Assembly: GCF_001747895.1 (NCBI RefSeq)
Contig: NZ_LNNB01000009.1
Coordinates: 744,001-808,000, forward strand
Length of the DNA: 64,000 nucleotides
Source: Staphylococcus equorum
GTDB taxonomy: Bacteria; Bacillota; Bacilli; Staphylococcales; Staphylococcaceae
Direction of reading: 5' to 3'
Numbering within the stretch: the stretch's first letter is position 1; every line of letters begins with the position of its first letter. Of the stretch, positions 29,091 through 37,966 are shown one piece after another. Both the position numbers and the translations under genes were made by a program. The notes under the pieces are model-generated. The model did no database searches and was not told where the DNA came from. It saw nothing but the letters and a program-made list of their open reading frames with translations.

Positions 29091-29282
29091 ATGCAACAAA
29101 AAAAATCGAAAGCAATATTCTGGGTACTTGCTGTAGTAGCTGTAGTATTCTTGCTTTTATTTAGCTTTAGTTTAGCTGCAACAAATGTTCCATTGATGAT
29201 TTTAACACTTATATTACTCATTGCAACATTTGGTTACGGTTTCACTTTAAAAAAGAAATATCGCGAAAACGATTGGCTATAA
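29091..29282 (+). CDS. Small two-helix membrane protein (DUF5325/YlaF)
   Basis: A 63-residue protein with a short basic N-terminus (MQQKKSK), two membrane helices (about 9-30 and 34-50) and a basic tail ending 'KKKYRENDWL'. Length and pattern match DUF5325 (YlaF), which neighbours typA in Bacilli. Both ends are probably cytoplasmic. Function unknown. Confidence 0.85.
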   Translation: MQQKKSKAIFWVLAVVAVVFLLLFSFSLAATNVPLMILTLILLIATFGYGFTLKKKYRENDWL

Positions 29283-29308
29283 TCGAGTCAAATTTTATAT
29301 ACAATCTA

Positions 29309-29352
29309 TAAAAGCGTCTCAATTCTAACAAATAGGATTGAGGCGCTTTTCA
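29309..29352. terminator. Bidirectional terminator, DUF5325 / inositol phosphatase
   Basis: AAAAGCGTCTCAAT and ATTGAGGCGCTTTT form a stem with one G-T pair between converging genes. Confidence 0.9.
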
Positions 29353-29384
29353 TAGGTTGTTTTTTCTTCTAAAATGCTCTTTTA

Positions 29385-30203
29385 TTATTTGTTTTTTAAA
29401 CGTTGTTGCAATAATCCAATGATTTCATTATTTTTTTGAAAATGTTGTTCAATGAGTTCAGCATGCAATTGTTTATTCGCCATTACAATCGAACTAGGTT
29501 CATAAATTGATAATGCATCTCCCATTAAATCTGTACCTTTTCCACCTACTTCATTTAAGACAATGAGTCCACCTGCAAAATCCCAAGGTTGTAATCTAGG
29601 TGTAATATATCCAGCTAATTTTCCAGTTGCGACATGAATAATTTCTAAAGCAGCTGATCCATAAGCTCTGGCACTCCTGGATTCTTCTACTATAGGTTTA
29701 AATAATTCTCCTAAACGTGGTTTGGTTAGCCAGTTAGGATTGATACCGATAATACTTGTACTTAAAGGCGTCGATTTTATTTCAGGAAGTCGATTTTCAT
29801 TTTCGAATGCTCCTTCCCCAGTCTTAGCATGATATAGTGCATCGTTCATTACATCATATACAAATCCTGCATAAGGTTGTCCATCATTATAAATACCAAT
29901 GGAAATTGCGAAATTTTCTTTTTGATGAACAAAATTCAATGTGCCATCAATTGGATCTACTACCCATACAACACCTGACACATTATTCAGGTCATGGCCA
30001 TGACCTTCCTCACCAATAACGTGGTGGTTAGGATATGTCTGTAAAATATTTTCAAAAATATAGTTTTCTGTAGCTTTATCTACATTTGTCACTAAATCAT
30101 TAGGATTTGATTTCGTTTCTATTTCTATATCTTCTTTCATTATTTTTTTTACATTATTCCCTGCCTCTAATATGAGACCTTTAGCAAACTCGTAAACAGT
30201 CAT
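29385..30203 (-). CDS. Inositol monophosphatase family protein
   Basis: A 272-residue Mg-dependent phosphatase of the FIG superfamily (IMPase, FBPase or PAP phosphatase). Metal-binding signatures are clear: 'IGEEGHG' (Glu), 'VVDPIDGTLNFVHQ' (motif DPIDGT) and 'QPWDFAGGLIVLNEVGG' (WDxAG). The substrate may be inositol phosphates, NADP(H) or 3'-phosphoadenosine phosphate; the sequence does not say. Cytoplasmic. It sits alone between typA and the DUF1054 gene, as in S. aureus. Confidence 0.9.
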   Translation of the reverse strand: MTVYEFAKGLILEAGNNVKKIMKEDIEIETKSNPNDLVTNVDKATENYIFENILQTYPNHHVIGEEGHGHDLNNVSGVVWVVDPIDGTLNFVHQKENFAISIGIYNDGQPYAGFVYDVMNDALYHAKTGEGAFENENRLPEIKSTPLSTSIIGINPNWLTKPRLGELFKPIVEESRSARAYGSAALEIIHVATGKLAGYITPRLQPWDFAGGLIVLNEVGGKGTDLMGDALSIYEPSSIVMANKQLHAELIEQHFQKNNEIIGLLQQRLKNK

Positions 30204-30465
30204 TGTATCAGCTCCTTATTCACTTCTCATTATACAGTAATTAATACTCAAAAAGTTAATGCGCAACTTTTCTATTTTCTAATAATAATATGTATAAAAA
30301 TATATTTTGAATATTTTATGGTTTCTTACATGTATACCCTATTTTATCTTTTATACACGCGCACTATAAAGTTATGTTTTAGGTGCGCATAATGGGCAAA
30401 GACAATGTTAATCCAATTATATTATGCTACAATACAGACGTATATAATGTTTACAGGAGGCCCCA

Positions 30466-31077
30466 ATGACTAAGTACATATTTAAACCTAGAGATTTCAA
30501 AGCATTCACAGTTGATGGTCTTGATGCAAGAATGGAAGCGTTAAATGAACGTATCCGACCACAGCTGAATGAATTAGGTGATTATTTTGCACAATATTTA
30601 GAAACAGTAACCGGTGAAAAATTTTATCCACACGTAGCTAAACATGCGCGTCGAAAAGTTAACCCACCAAAAGATACATGGGTCGCATTCGCTACAAATA
30701 AACGCGGTTATAAAATGCAACCACATTTTCAAATAGGTCTGTTTGAAAATCAATTATTTGTCATGTATGGTATCATGCATGAAACAAAAGACAAAGCACA
30801 ACAAATAAAAGCTTTCGAGGACCAATTTGAAACACTTAAAAATTTACCAAATGACTACAGCATTAGTCCTGATCATATGAGCCAAGAAAAAATTTACATT
30901 CATGAAATGTCAGATGAAGACCTAACAAAAGCGCTCAATCGTGTTAAAGAAGTTAAAAAAGGTGAGTTCTTTGTAGCTCGTACATTGTCACCAAATGCCG
31001 AACAATTAGAAAGCGACAAAGTCTTTTTAAACTTCCTCGAAGAAACCTTTGAACAATTACTCAAATTTTATAAATAA
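30466..31077 (+). CDS. DUF1054 (YktB) family protein
   Basis: A 203-residue soluble protein matching the YktB/UPF0637 family. It begins '[29 protein letters not shown]' and includes '[38 protein letters not shown]' (broken here only for description). Strong CAGGAGG ribosome site. A TGCTACAAT extended -10 lies about 33 bases before the start. The next-door inositol phosphatase is divergent, a pairing also seen in Bacillus (yktB/yktC). Function unknown. Confidence 0.88.
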   Translation: MTKYIFKPRDFKAFTVDGLDARMEALNERIRPQLNELGDYFAQYLETVTGEKFYPHVAKHARRKVNPPKDTWVAFATNKRGYKMQPHFQIGLFENQLFVMYGIMHETKDKAQQIKAFEDQFETLKNLPNDYSISPDHMSQEKIYIHEMSDEDLTKALNRVKEVKKGEFFVARTLSPNAEQLESDKVFLNFLEETFEQLLKFYK

Positions 31078-31093
31078 TTCATCTGAAATATCT

Positions 31094-31139
31094 AAAAAGC
31101 ACGCGACTTAAAATGAATTTAAGTCACGTGCTTTTTCTA
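31094..31139. terminator. Terminator after DUF1054 gene
   Basis: AAAAAGCACGCGACTTAAA / TTTAAGTCACGTGCTTTTT stem, works on both strands between converging genes. Confidence 0.9.
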
Positions 31140-31179
31140 TTATTACTTATTTATCTTTATAAATGATTGCTAGGAACAT

Positions 31180-31695
31180 TTAATAAATGTACGGGTCATC
31201 ATCTTTTTTTCGTTTCATTTCTGCCTCAGGATCCATGTCTTGCTGCTGGGGCTTTTCTCTTTCTTTTTCGTTATTATAAATATTATAATTTGGCATCTGA
31301 TTAATTTGATTACCTTGATTCGTATTATCTTTTTTCGAAAATAACATAATACCTACAATTAGCCATAAAATCATTGCGATAAAGTTCCCACCAGATATAC
31401 CAATAATAGCCGAAACAATAAATAAACATCCTGCTAGTATGCGATTACCTTTAATTGTAAAGACCGCAATAATAGCCAAAATCGTTGAAATAAGTGTAAA
31501 GATACCTTGTAGTACGATAGAAGCTTTAAAAGCTCCTGAGGTAATTTCTGTCCCTTGTTGTTGGTTCATTTCATTAAATACTGCTTTAAATTCTGGTACG
31601 TTGATGAAATTATATGCAATAACCATAAATAATAAGTATATTAAACTAAGACTAATTGCTATCCATGCTAGGGTACGTTCTGCTTTCCTACTCAT
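31180..31695 (-). CDS. DUF4064 family membrane protein
   Basis: A 171-residue protein with four membrane helices (about 9-29, 58-80, 83-100, 103-118) and a charged C-terminal tail of about 45 residues. The tail ends 'MDPEAEMKRKKDDDPYIY'. It belongs to the DUF4064 group of small staphylococcal membrane proteins and is a shorter paralogue of the next gene upstream. GGAGG lies 6 bases before the ATG. Function unknown. Confidence 0.8.
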   Translation of the reverse strand: MSRKAERTLAWIAISLSLIYLLFMVIAYNFINVPEFKAVFNEMNQQQGTEITSGAFKASIVLQGIFTLISTILAIIAVFTIKGNRILAGCLFIVSAIIGISGGNFIAMILWLIVGIMLFSKKDNTNQGNQINQMPNYNIYNNEKEREKPQQQDMDPEAEMKRKKDDDPYIY

Positions 31696-31798
31696 ATGCT
31701 TCCTCCTATAAATTCATTAATTATATCATAGCAAATTTATGAATAATTAAAAATAACCACGACCTATCGCTAAATGATATTATGTTAGAGCGATATAA

Positions 31799-31844
31799 AT
31801 AAAAACCCGATTGCCTCACATTATGTGAACAATCGAGTCTAGTA
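31799..31844 (-). terminator. Terminator of the 33.1-kb DUF4064 gene
   Basis: GATTG...CAATC with inner CACAT/ATGTG on the minus strand followed by GGGTTTTTATT. Confidence 0.75.
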
Positions 31845-31887
31845 GTTGAATACCAAATTGAATTATTATAAAACAACACAACTTTTA

Positions 31888-33114
31888 TTATGATTTGTCT
31901 TTTGTTTCAGAATCATTTTGTTCTTCAGATGTTGTATCTTGTGTTTCTTCAACATCTTGTGAAGTCATTTTCTTACGTTCTTCGAAATTCTTTCTACGCT
32001 GATTTGCTGCACTCGGTTGTTGTTTACGTTTTTCTTTTTCACGTTTTCTGCGTTCTTTTTTCTCTTGTTTAATACGTGCTTTTTCTTCAGCTTTTTCTTG
32101 CTTCAATCTAGCAGCTTCTTCAGCCTCTTCTTGTTTACGACGTTGTTCTTCTTCTTGCTCAGCTTGTTTTCTTTGTTGCGCTTCATACGCTTCTTGTTTA
32201 CGGCGTTGTTCTTCTTCTGCTATACGTTGATTTTCTAATTCTGTTTCTTTAGCTTGTTGTTCTTGTTGCTCATTTGTTACTGCATCTTTGCTACTTTGAT
32301 CTTCGTTGGCAACTGCTTCACCATCTTCATTATATACATTGCTAACTTGACCGAAATCATCTTCAGTACTTTGACTGTCATCATCAACATTATTGTGTTT
32401 TCTTTGCTTATAGTTATATTTTGCTTGTCTAGAAAGTACTTGTGGTTCTTCATCAGATGCATTATTTTCAGAGTTTACTTTTTCTGCAACTTCAGAGCTA
32501 TAACCACCTCTTCTTAATTGATTATCATTACTTTGTTGTTCTACGTCAGAAGTTTGTTGCTTTTCAATATATTGAGGTGAGTTTGGTTCTGATTGTTGCT
32601 CATAATTTGAATAACGCCCTTGGTACCCTTCTGCATAATATGCAGGCACTGTTTCTACTTTTTCTTTTCGTGCAAACATCATGATTGCCACGATTAAAAA
32701 TAGAATAGGAATAATTAGTGGTACAAATAACAACACTAATGGCAACGTCACTATCGTTGCGATTAAGAATAAGAATCCTGATAAAATTCTTATATTCATT
32801 GAAATTAAGGCTAAAAATGATAAAAGCAAGCAGACAATGAAATATACTATAATCGCCCACACGCCATTTTGTAGCCATATTACAAATTGGATTGTGTTTA
32901 ATCCATTATTCGCTAATATTTGTTGAACAAAATCATTGCCATTCAATGAAGTCTCCAAATTTTGTATTGATGCTTCACTACTAAAAGATACTAGTGCAAT
33001 AAACATCGTAATAATGGTTAGTAATAATAAGAATATCCAACTCAACCAACCTAATACTTTTTCTGCTAGTCGACTCACCGGACGTCTAACTTGAGTATAT
33101 TGCTCTCCTGACAT
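31888..33114 (-). CDS. auxB: DUF4064 membrane protein with long charged tail, probable AuxB
   Basis: A 408-residue protein: four membrane helices in the first 145 residues, then a long cytoplasmic-type tail (about 150-408). The tail changes from Gln/Ser-rich to a strongly charged Lys/Glu/Arg/Gln coiled-coil-like segment (about 275-380) with repeats of the kind 'EEQRRKQEEAEEAARLKQEK'. By position next to potD it corresponds to S. aureus AuxB (SAUSA300_1003 as I recall), an auxiliary factor for beta-lactam resistance and lipoteichoic acid stability. ATG 33114 has AAGGAG 10 bases upstream; an earlier TTG has none. The symbol is inferred from synteny. Confidence 0.65.
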   Translation of the reverse strand: MSGEQYTQVRRPVSRLAEKVLGWLSWIFLLLLTIITMFIALVSFSSEASIQNLETSLNGNDFVQQILANNGLNTIQFVIWLQNGVWAIIVYFIVCLLLSFLALISMNIRILSGFLFLIATIVTLPLVLLFVPLIIPILFLIVAIMMFARKEKVETVPAYYAEGYQGRYSNYEQQSEPNSPQYIEKQQTSDVEQQSNDNQLRRGGYSSEVAEKVNSENNASDEEPQVLSRQAKYNYKQRKHNNVDDDSQSTEDDFGQVSNVYNEDGEAVANEDQSSKDAVTNEQQEQQAKETELENQRIAEEEQRRKQEAYEAQQRKQAEQEEEQRRKQEEAEEAARLKQEKAEEKARIKQEKKERRKREKEKRKQQPSAANQRRKNFEERKKMTSQDVEETQDTTSEEQNDSETKDKS

Positions 33115-33187
33115 GTCTTTACAACTCCTTATATTGCTTGTCAAACTATTATATCGAATTAACGATCAAATAACTACTAACTATGAC

Positions 33188-34261
33188 TTATTTTAATGAC
33201 ATTTTAAAATTTAAAAATCTTTCATTATATTCACTTAACGCCTCTTTACCTAAATCTTTATAAACTTCTAAATTGGCTTGTTCTTCCTTTGTAGGATAAA
33301 ACCGTTCATCATTTTTTATGCTTTCAGGCAATTGAGTTCTTGCTGCCTTATTAGGTGTCGCATAGCCCACCCATTCTGTATTTTGTTTACTATGTTCAGC
33401 ATCTAATAAAAAGTTCATAAACTTATAGGCACCTGCTTTATTTTGTGTGGTCTTAGGTATAACCATATTATCAAACCACAGATTTGAACCTTCTTTAGGT
33501 ACTACATAATCAAATCCTTCATTTTGTTGTACAATAGGAGCTGCAACACCGCTCCATACCACTGCAATATTTGCTTCATGCTGTTCTAACATCATTGAAA
33601 TTTCATCACCTACCACGCCTTTAACATTAGGTCCTAAATGCGTTAAGTCTTTCTCAGCTTCTGCTAAATATGATGAATGTGTCTCATTTATACTATAACC
33701 TAATTTATTTAAAGCTACACCTATCATTTCTCTCGCACCATCTACTAATAATATATCATTTTTATATTTTGCTTTATAAAGCTGATCCCACGACTCAAAG
33801 TTATCATTTGGGTATATATTTTTATTGTAAATAATACCTACAGTACCAAAAAAATAAGGTATTGAATACGTATTATCTTCATCAAATGGCATATCAAGAT
33901 AATCTGCATCAAGATTTTTCATATTAGGTAGTTTCTCATGATTTAGAGGTAATAACAATTGTTGTCTTTTCAATTTTTGAACTGTATAGTCACTCGGAAA
34001 AGCAACATCATAATGAGTGCCACCATTTTTAATTTTGGCTTCCATCGCTTCATTTGAATCAAATGTTTCATAAACGACTTCTATTCCTGTTTCTTTTTGG
34101 AATTGTTTTAATAAACTAGGATCAATATATTCTCCCCAATTATAAACATAAATTTTTTCACCAGTGTCAGAGTGCTGCTTTGAAGTGAATCTTTGGCTGA
34201 TAAATAAACATATCAGACCAACGACAATAGAAATTATAATTAACTGTAAAAAACGTTTCAT
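33188..34261 (-). CDS. potD: Spermidine/putrescine ABC transporter, substrate-binding protein
   Basis: A 357-residue periplasmic-binding-protein-like protein that should capture polyamines outside the membrane. The N-terminus has one hydrophobic helix (5-23) without a lipobox Cys, so it is anchored or cleaved by signal peptidase I. The PotD fold opens with 'IYVYNWGEYIDPSLLKQFQKETG', then 'YDVAFPSDYTVQKL' and 'IPYFFGTVGIIYNKNIY'. The start overlaps the potC stop (TAATG). It is the last gene of potABCD. Confidence 0.92.
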   Translation of the reverse strand: MKRFLQLIIISIVVGLICLFISQRFTSKQHSDTGEKIYVYNWGEYIDPSLLKQFQKETGIEVVYETFDSNEAMEAKIKNGGTHYDVAFPSDYTVQKLKRQQLLLPLNHEKLPNMKNLDADYLDMPFDEDNTYSIPYFFGTVGIIYNKNIYPNDNFESWDQLYKAKYKNDILLVDGAREMIGVALNKLGYSINETHSSYLAEAEKDLTHLGPNVKGVVGDEISMMLEQHEANIAVVWSGVAAPIVQQNEGFDYVVPKEGSNLWFDNMVIPKTTQNKAGAYKFMNFLLDAEHSKQNTEWVGYATPNKAARTQLPESIKNDERFYPTKEEQANLEVYKDLGKEALSEYNERFLNFKMSLK

Positions 34262-35079
34262 TATAATATACCCCGTTTCACTTGTTTTTTATGCTTAAGT
34301 ATTTTTTTAATAAAATAATACCCTAGTATACTTAACATAATACCAACAAATAAAATGGTAGATATTGCATTAATTTCCATGCTAATACCTTTTCTTGCCA
34401 TTGCATAAACTTCTACGGAAAGCACACTAAATCCATTACCAGTAACAAAGAAACTGACAGTGAAATCATCTAATGAATAGGTCAACGCCATAAAAAAGCC
34501 CCCGATAATTGCTGGCATTAAATGAGGCAACATTACCTTATTCAATACTTGAAACTCCGTTGCACCTAAATCACGAGCCGCGTTTAATGTATGATTATTC
34601 ATTTCATACAATTTAGGTAACACAATAATTACCACAATAGGAACACAAAAAGCAATGTGTGAAATAAGTACCGTTATCAACCCAAGACCTATACCAGTAA
34701 AATGTCCTATAGCAGTAAACATAATTAAAAATGAAGCGCCAATAACAACATCAGAAGATACCATTAAAACATTATTTAATGTAAGTAATGAAACTTTTAA
34801 TTTCTTGTTTTTTAAATGATATAAGCCAATTGCACCTAATGTTCCTATTACAGTAGCACATCCAGCGGCTAATAATGCTACACCAATCGTATTAAAAATG
34901 ACAGACATTAATCGGTCATTACTGAATAACGATTGATAATGTTCCAAAGTAAAGCCATCAAAATGAATCATATTACCAGCAGCATTAAACGAATAAACCA
35001 TTAAAAATAATATTGGAGCATATAAAATAGTAATTAATATACCGATATATAATTTGCCATACCATCTCATATGATTCAC
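34261..35079 (-). CDS. potC: Polyamine ABC transporter permease PotC
   Basis: A 272-residue permease with six membrane helices. The EAA loop that contacts the ATPase reads 'LNAARDLGATEFQVLNKVMLPHLMPAI'. It pairs with PotB to form the membrane channel. Its start overlaps the potB end by 4 bases (ATGA type) and its stop overlaps the potD start, showing tight coupling across the operon. Confidence 0.92.
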   Translation of the reverse strand: MNHMRWYGKLYIGILITILYAPILFLMVYSFNAAGNMIHFDGFTLEHYQSLFSNDRLMSVIFNTIGVALLAAGCATVIGTLGAIGLYHLKNKKLKVSLLTLNNVLMVSSDVVIGASFLIMFTAIGHFTGIGLGLITVLISHIAFCVPIVVIIVLPKLYEMNNHTLNAARDLGATEFQVLNKVMLPHLMPAIIGGFFMALTYSLDDFTVSFFVTGNGFSVLSVEVYAMARKGISMEINAISTILFVGIMLSILGYYFIKKILKHKKQVKRGIL

Positions 35080-35879
35080 CTTTTCCTATTCGTAACATTA
35101 GTATTCGTAATAATTAAGATGAACGCCATAAATACGATTAAAAACAACGCAATCGTTGAACCCATTCCATAGTTTTGTATCACTAGAAATTGTTCTTCTA
35201 TGGCTGTCCCAATATTAATCACTTTATTACCTGCAATAAGTCTCGTAATCATAAAAAGCGACAATGCAGGTATAAACGTGACTTGAATTCCTGTCAGTAC
35301 ACCTTGCTTCGTAAGTGGTAGGATGATTTTTCTAAATGTTGTTAGCTTATTCGCACCTAAATCACTTGAAGCTTGCAAAATATTTTCAGGAATATCCTTC
35401 ATACTATTAAAAATAGGTAAAATCATAAATGGAATATAAATATAACTTGCTACTATTAAAAAAGCAGGAACAGTAAATAACAATTCCATTTTAGGCAAAT
35501 GTAAAAAATTCATTATTTGATTGATAATACCATCATGACTGAAAATGCCTATAAATGCATAGGTCTTCAGTAGTAAATTAATCCAAGTTGGTACGATGAG
35601 TATAAGTAACCATATATTTTGATGTTTAGATGAACTTATAAAATATGCAGCTGGATAGCTTATAAGTAGCGTCATACACGTAATTGCTGCAGCAAAACAT
35701 ACCGAGTCCCAAATCATCGTGAAATATTTCAATGAAATCATCTGTTTATAATTTTCCAAACCAAAATGCCCTTGCATATCAATAAACGAGAAATAAACAA
35801 GAAGCATCACAGGAACAACGATAAATAAAACCATCCACATTATATAGGGTATAAATAAAAATGTATTAATCTTGCGCAT
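35076..35879 (-). CDS. potB: Polyamine ABC transporter permease PotB
   Basis: A 267-residue permease with six membrane helices and the EAA loop '[26 protein letters not shown]'. ATG 35879 is chosen because GAGGAAATC, inside the end of potA, is its ribosome site; a longer in-frame extension would lie wholly inside potA and lacks a site. The start overlaps the potA coding region by 14 bases. Confidence 0.9.
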   Translation of the reverse strand: MRKINTFLFIPYIMWMVLFIVVPVMLLVYFSFIDMQGHFGLENYKQMISLKYFTMIWDSVCFAAAITCMTLLISYPAAYFISSSKHQNIWLLILIVPTWINLLLKTYAFIGIFSHDGIINQIMNFLHLPKMELLFTVPAFLIVASYIYIPFMILPIFNSMKDIPENILQASSDLGANKLTTFRKIILPLTKQGVLTGIQVTFIPALSLFMITRLIAGNKVINIGTAIEEQFLVIQNYGMGSTIALFLIVFMAFILIITNTNVTNRKR

Positions 35880-36966
35880 AATCGATTTCCTCGTAACTTT
35901 CAATACGCTTATCAAATTCAGCTTCACTTTCACCTGGTACCATAATATGAATTGCTTCTGGTTCAAAGTATAAACCAACTTTACTATTAACTTCTGCTTT
36001 TTTAGTAGAGTGAATCAGCCATTCGTAACCTTTACTATCAATGCAATTGATTTCATAATGTACACCTCTGAAAAGCATAGAAGCAACTGTCACTTCGAAT
36101 AAACCTTGCTCCAGTTGAATCAAGGATATATCTTCTGGCCTAATCACTACTTCTACATGCTGTTGTGGTGGTATACCCATGTCTACACATTCTATATCTT
36201 GACCGTAAATATTCACGATATAGTCCTTTATCATTGTGCCTACAATAATATTTGATTCTCCTATGAAATCGGCAACGAAACGATTTACTGGTTCGTCATA
36301 TATATCAGTTGGCGTGCCAAATTGTTGTATTTTACCATTTTTCATTACAAATATATAATCACTAAGCGCTAACGCTTCTTCCTGATCATGTGTAACAAAA
36401 ATAAATGTTATACCTAATCTAGACTGTATTTCTCTTAATTCATACTGCATTTGCGTTCTTAATTTTAAATCAAGTGCTGATAAAGACTCATCTAATAATA
36501 ATATTTCTGGCTCATTTACGATCGCACGTGCAATTGCAATACGCTGTTTTTGCCCCCCACTCATACCTTCAATTGTTCTATCTTCATAGCCAGTGAGTTT
36601 AACAAGATTTAATGCTTCTTGCACTTTTTTATTAATGGCGCTTTTGTTCATTTTCTTTAATTTTAATCCAAAAGCAACATTATCATAAACATTTAAATGC
36701 GGAAATAATGCATAGTCTTGAAATACTGTATTCACCTTGCGTTTGTTTGCTGGTATATGATTAATTGACTGATTTTGATATATAATATCGCCTTCATCGG
36801 CTTGTTCAAATCCTGCAATAAGTTTTAAAATTGTTGTTTTACCACAACCAGAAGGTCCAAGTAATGTATAAAAATGACCTGACTCAATATCTATATTAAT
36901 TTTATCTAATATGGGTGTATCATCATAAGCTTTACTTACAGCATTAAAAGATAATAACGGACTCAT
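35866..36966 (-). CDS. potA: Polyamine ABC transporter ATPase PotA
   Basis: A 366-residue ATPase of the MalK/PotA type. Walker A is '[12 protein letters not shown]' (about 34-45), the signature '[15 protein letters not shown]', Walker B '[12 protein letters not shown]', H-loop 'FVTHDQEE'. The C-terminal about 130 residues form the TOBE-type regulatory domain. It powers PotBC. GAGGAAG precedes the ATG. It begins 12 bases after the decayed regulator gene, so all five once formed a single unit. Confidence 0.95.
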   Translation of the reverse strand: MSPLLSFNAVSKAYDDTPILDKINIDIESGHFYTLLGPSGCGKTTILKLIAGFEQADEGDIIYQNQSINHIPANKRKVNTVFQDYALFPHLNVYDNVAFGLKLKKMNKSAINKKVQEALNLVKLTGYEDRTIEGMSGGQKQRIAIARAIVNEPEILLLDESLSALDLKLRTQMQYELREIQSRLGITFIFVTHDQEEALALSDYIFVMKNGKIQQFGTPTDIYDEPVNRFVADFIGESNIIVGTMIKDYIVNIYGQDIECVDMGIPPQQHVEVVIRPEDISLIQLEQGLFEVTVASMLFRGVHYEINCIDSKGYEWLIHSTKKAEVNSKVGLYFEPEAIHIMVPGESEAEFDKRIESYEEIDYAQD

Positions 36967-36978
36967 TTGTGCTTCCTC

Positions 36979-37375
36979 CTATAAATATGATGCAGTTGCA
37001 ACAATCATAACTCGAGCTTCATTTGATGTAGAATTAATTAATTTATGTTCTTGCTTTGCTTTAAAATAAAGCGCATCTCCCATTTCAGCATGAAACACGT
37101 TACCACCTAACAATAATGTAACTTCACCTGCTAAACAATATATAAATGTATCCGAATTTGAAGGTTCAAAATTTTTATATGCAGCATTTCCATTTAAAGT
37201 AATTATAAGTGGTTCCATTTCAAACTCATTAGATTGCGAAATTGGCCAATGAAGTATATTGATTCTCAATTTGAGTAATATAGCCTTTTGATAAATCTGT
37301 GCGTTCAGCTAACTCTCCTTGAGTGAGATTTTTAATTTGTCTTAGTGTTTTAATCTTCTTACCTATATTCATCAT
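36979..37375 (-). pseudogene. Decayed XRE-cupin regulator of the pot operon
   Basis: Two pieces in different frames. The upstream piece (from ATG 37375) encodes an XRE-type helix-turn-helix, 'IKTLRQIKNLTQGELAERT' through 'KGYITQIEN'. The downstream piece (to 36979) encodes a cupin sensor domain beginning 'ILHWPISQSNEFEMEPL' and ending 'MIVATASYL'. In intact relatives of about 180 residues the two are joined by roughly 60 further residues; here the frame breaks near 37253, where the middle is missing. I read this as an internal deletion with frameshift. The intact gene would be the polyamine-uptake repressor in front of potABCD. Confidence 0.8.
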
Positions 37376-37405
37376 GACATTCTTTATATAAATTAACTTT
37401 TTAGG

Positions 37406-37411
37406 ATTATA
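37406..37411 (-). promoter_or_regulatory. Candidate -10 of the regulator/pot operon
   Basis: TATAAT on the minus strand, about 30 bases before the regulator start. No good -35. A GTGCAC palindrome lies just upstream near 37425-37430. Confidence 0.4.
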
Positions 37412-37452
37412 CGGCATTTTATGATGTGCACTACACTAAAATTTCGCAAAAA

Positions 37453-37528
37453 TAAAAAAGCTATATACTGTTTACTTTTATCAAACGTTTTATTTAATGC
37501 TTAATAAAAATATCAGAATATAGCTTAT
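37453..37528 (-). terminator. Terminator of the UPF0223 gene
   Basis: AAGCTATAT-T-CTG and CAG-T-ATATAGCTT pair around a long loop of about 45 bases, followed by TTTTTATTTTT on the minus strand. Confidence 0.65.
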
Positions 37529-37538
37529 ATAACAATAG

Positions 37539-37817
37539 TTATTTTTTAGTTGCACTGAAAAACTTTTGACTGTTGTCAGTTTGAACTGTTTTTACTGCTT
37601 GGTAACTATTATATCCACTACTTTTTTCGAATTCTTTAAAAATCTGTTTTTCTTCTGCTTTTCCAGGAACAATTGTTTTGAATTGTCTGTAGCGATCTAA
37701 TAATAATTTACCTTCTACTTCTGATTCATAAAAAGATTCTACAGCATTGAAAAATGATACAACTTGCATCATTTCATCATTTGACCACTCAAGATCTATC
37801 GGATATTGATACTCCAT
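37539..37817 (-). CDS. UPF0223 family protein
   Basis: A 92-residue helical protein starting MEYQYPIDLEWSNDEMMQVV, the hallmark of UPF0223 (YktA in Bacillus). It continues 'FFNAVESFYESEVEGKLLL' and 'FKEFEKSSGYNSYQAVK'. AGGAGGG lies 8 bases before ATG 37817; a longer frame upstream is not used. It follows the pdh operon on the same strand but after a strong terminator. Function unknown. Confidence 0.9.
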   Translation of the reverse strand: MEYQYPIDLEWSNDEMMQVVSFFNAVESFYESEVEGKLLLDRYRQFKTIVPGKAEEKQIFKEFEKSSGYNSYQAVKTVQTDNSQKFFSATKK

Positions 37818-37880
37818 ATAAGTATCCCTCCTACTTTTTATCAAATATTTTAGTTTCTTTTAGATTTTACATTTTAAAAT

Positions 37881-37933
37881 AAAAAAGGGAGCGGGACAGA
37901 AATCAAAATTTGATTTCGTATTCCCGCCCCCAC
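37881..37933 (-). terminator. pdhABCD terminator
   Basis: GGGCGGGAATACGAAATCAAA pairs imperfectly with TTTGATTTCTGTCCCGCTCCC, then T6 on the minus strand. Strong GC-rich stem 34 bases past pdhD. Confidence 0.92.
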
Positions 37934-37966
37934 AAGGCTATCGTTATATCTGTTACAACAATGAAA

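Noticed and set aside
32017-32684. Phe/Leu-rich plus-strand frames opposite the probable auxB gene
   Set aside because: They are complements of the Lys/Glu/Gln-rich tail; composition mimics membrane helices but there is no ribosome site or promoter.
37229-37417. Small stand-alone XRE regulator
   Set aside because: The following out-of-frame cupin segment and loss of the linker show it is the front half of a broken gene rather than a complete small regulator.
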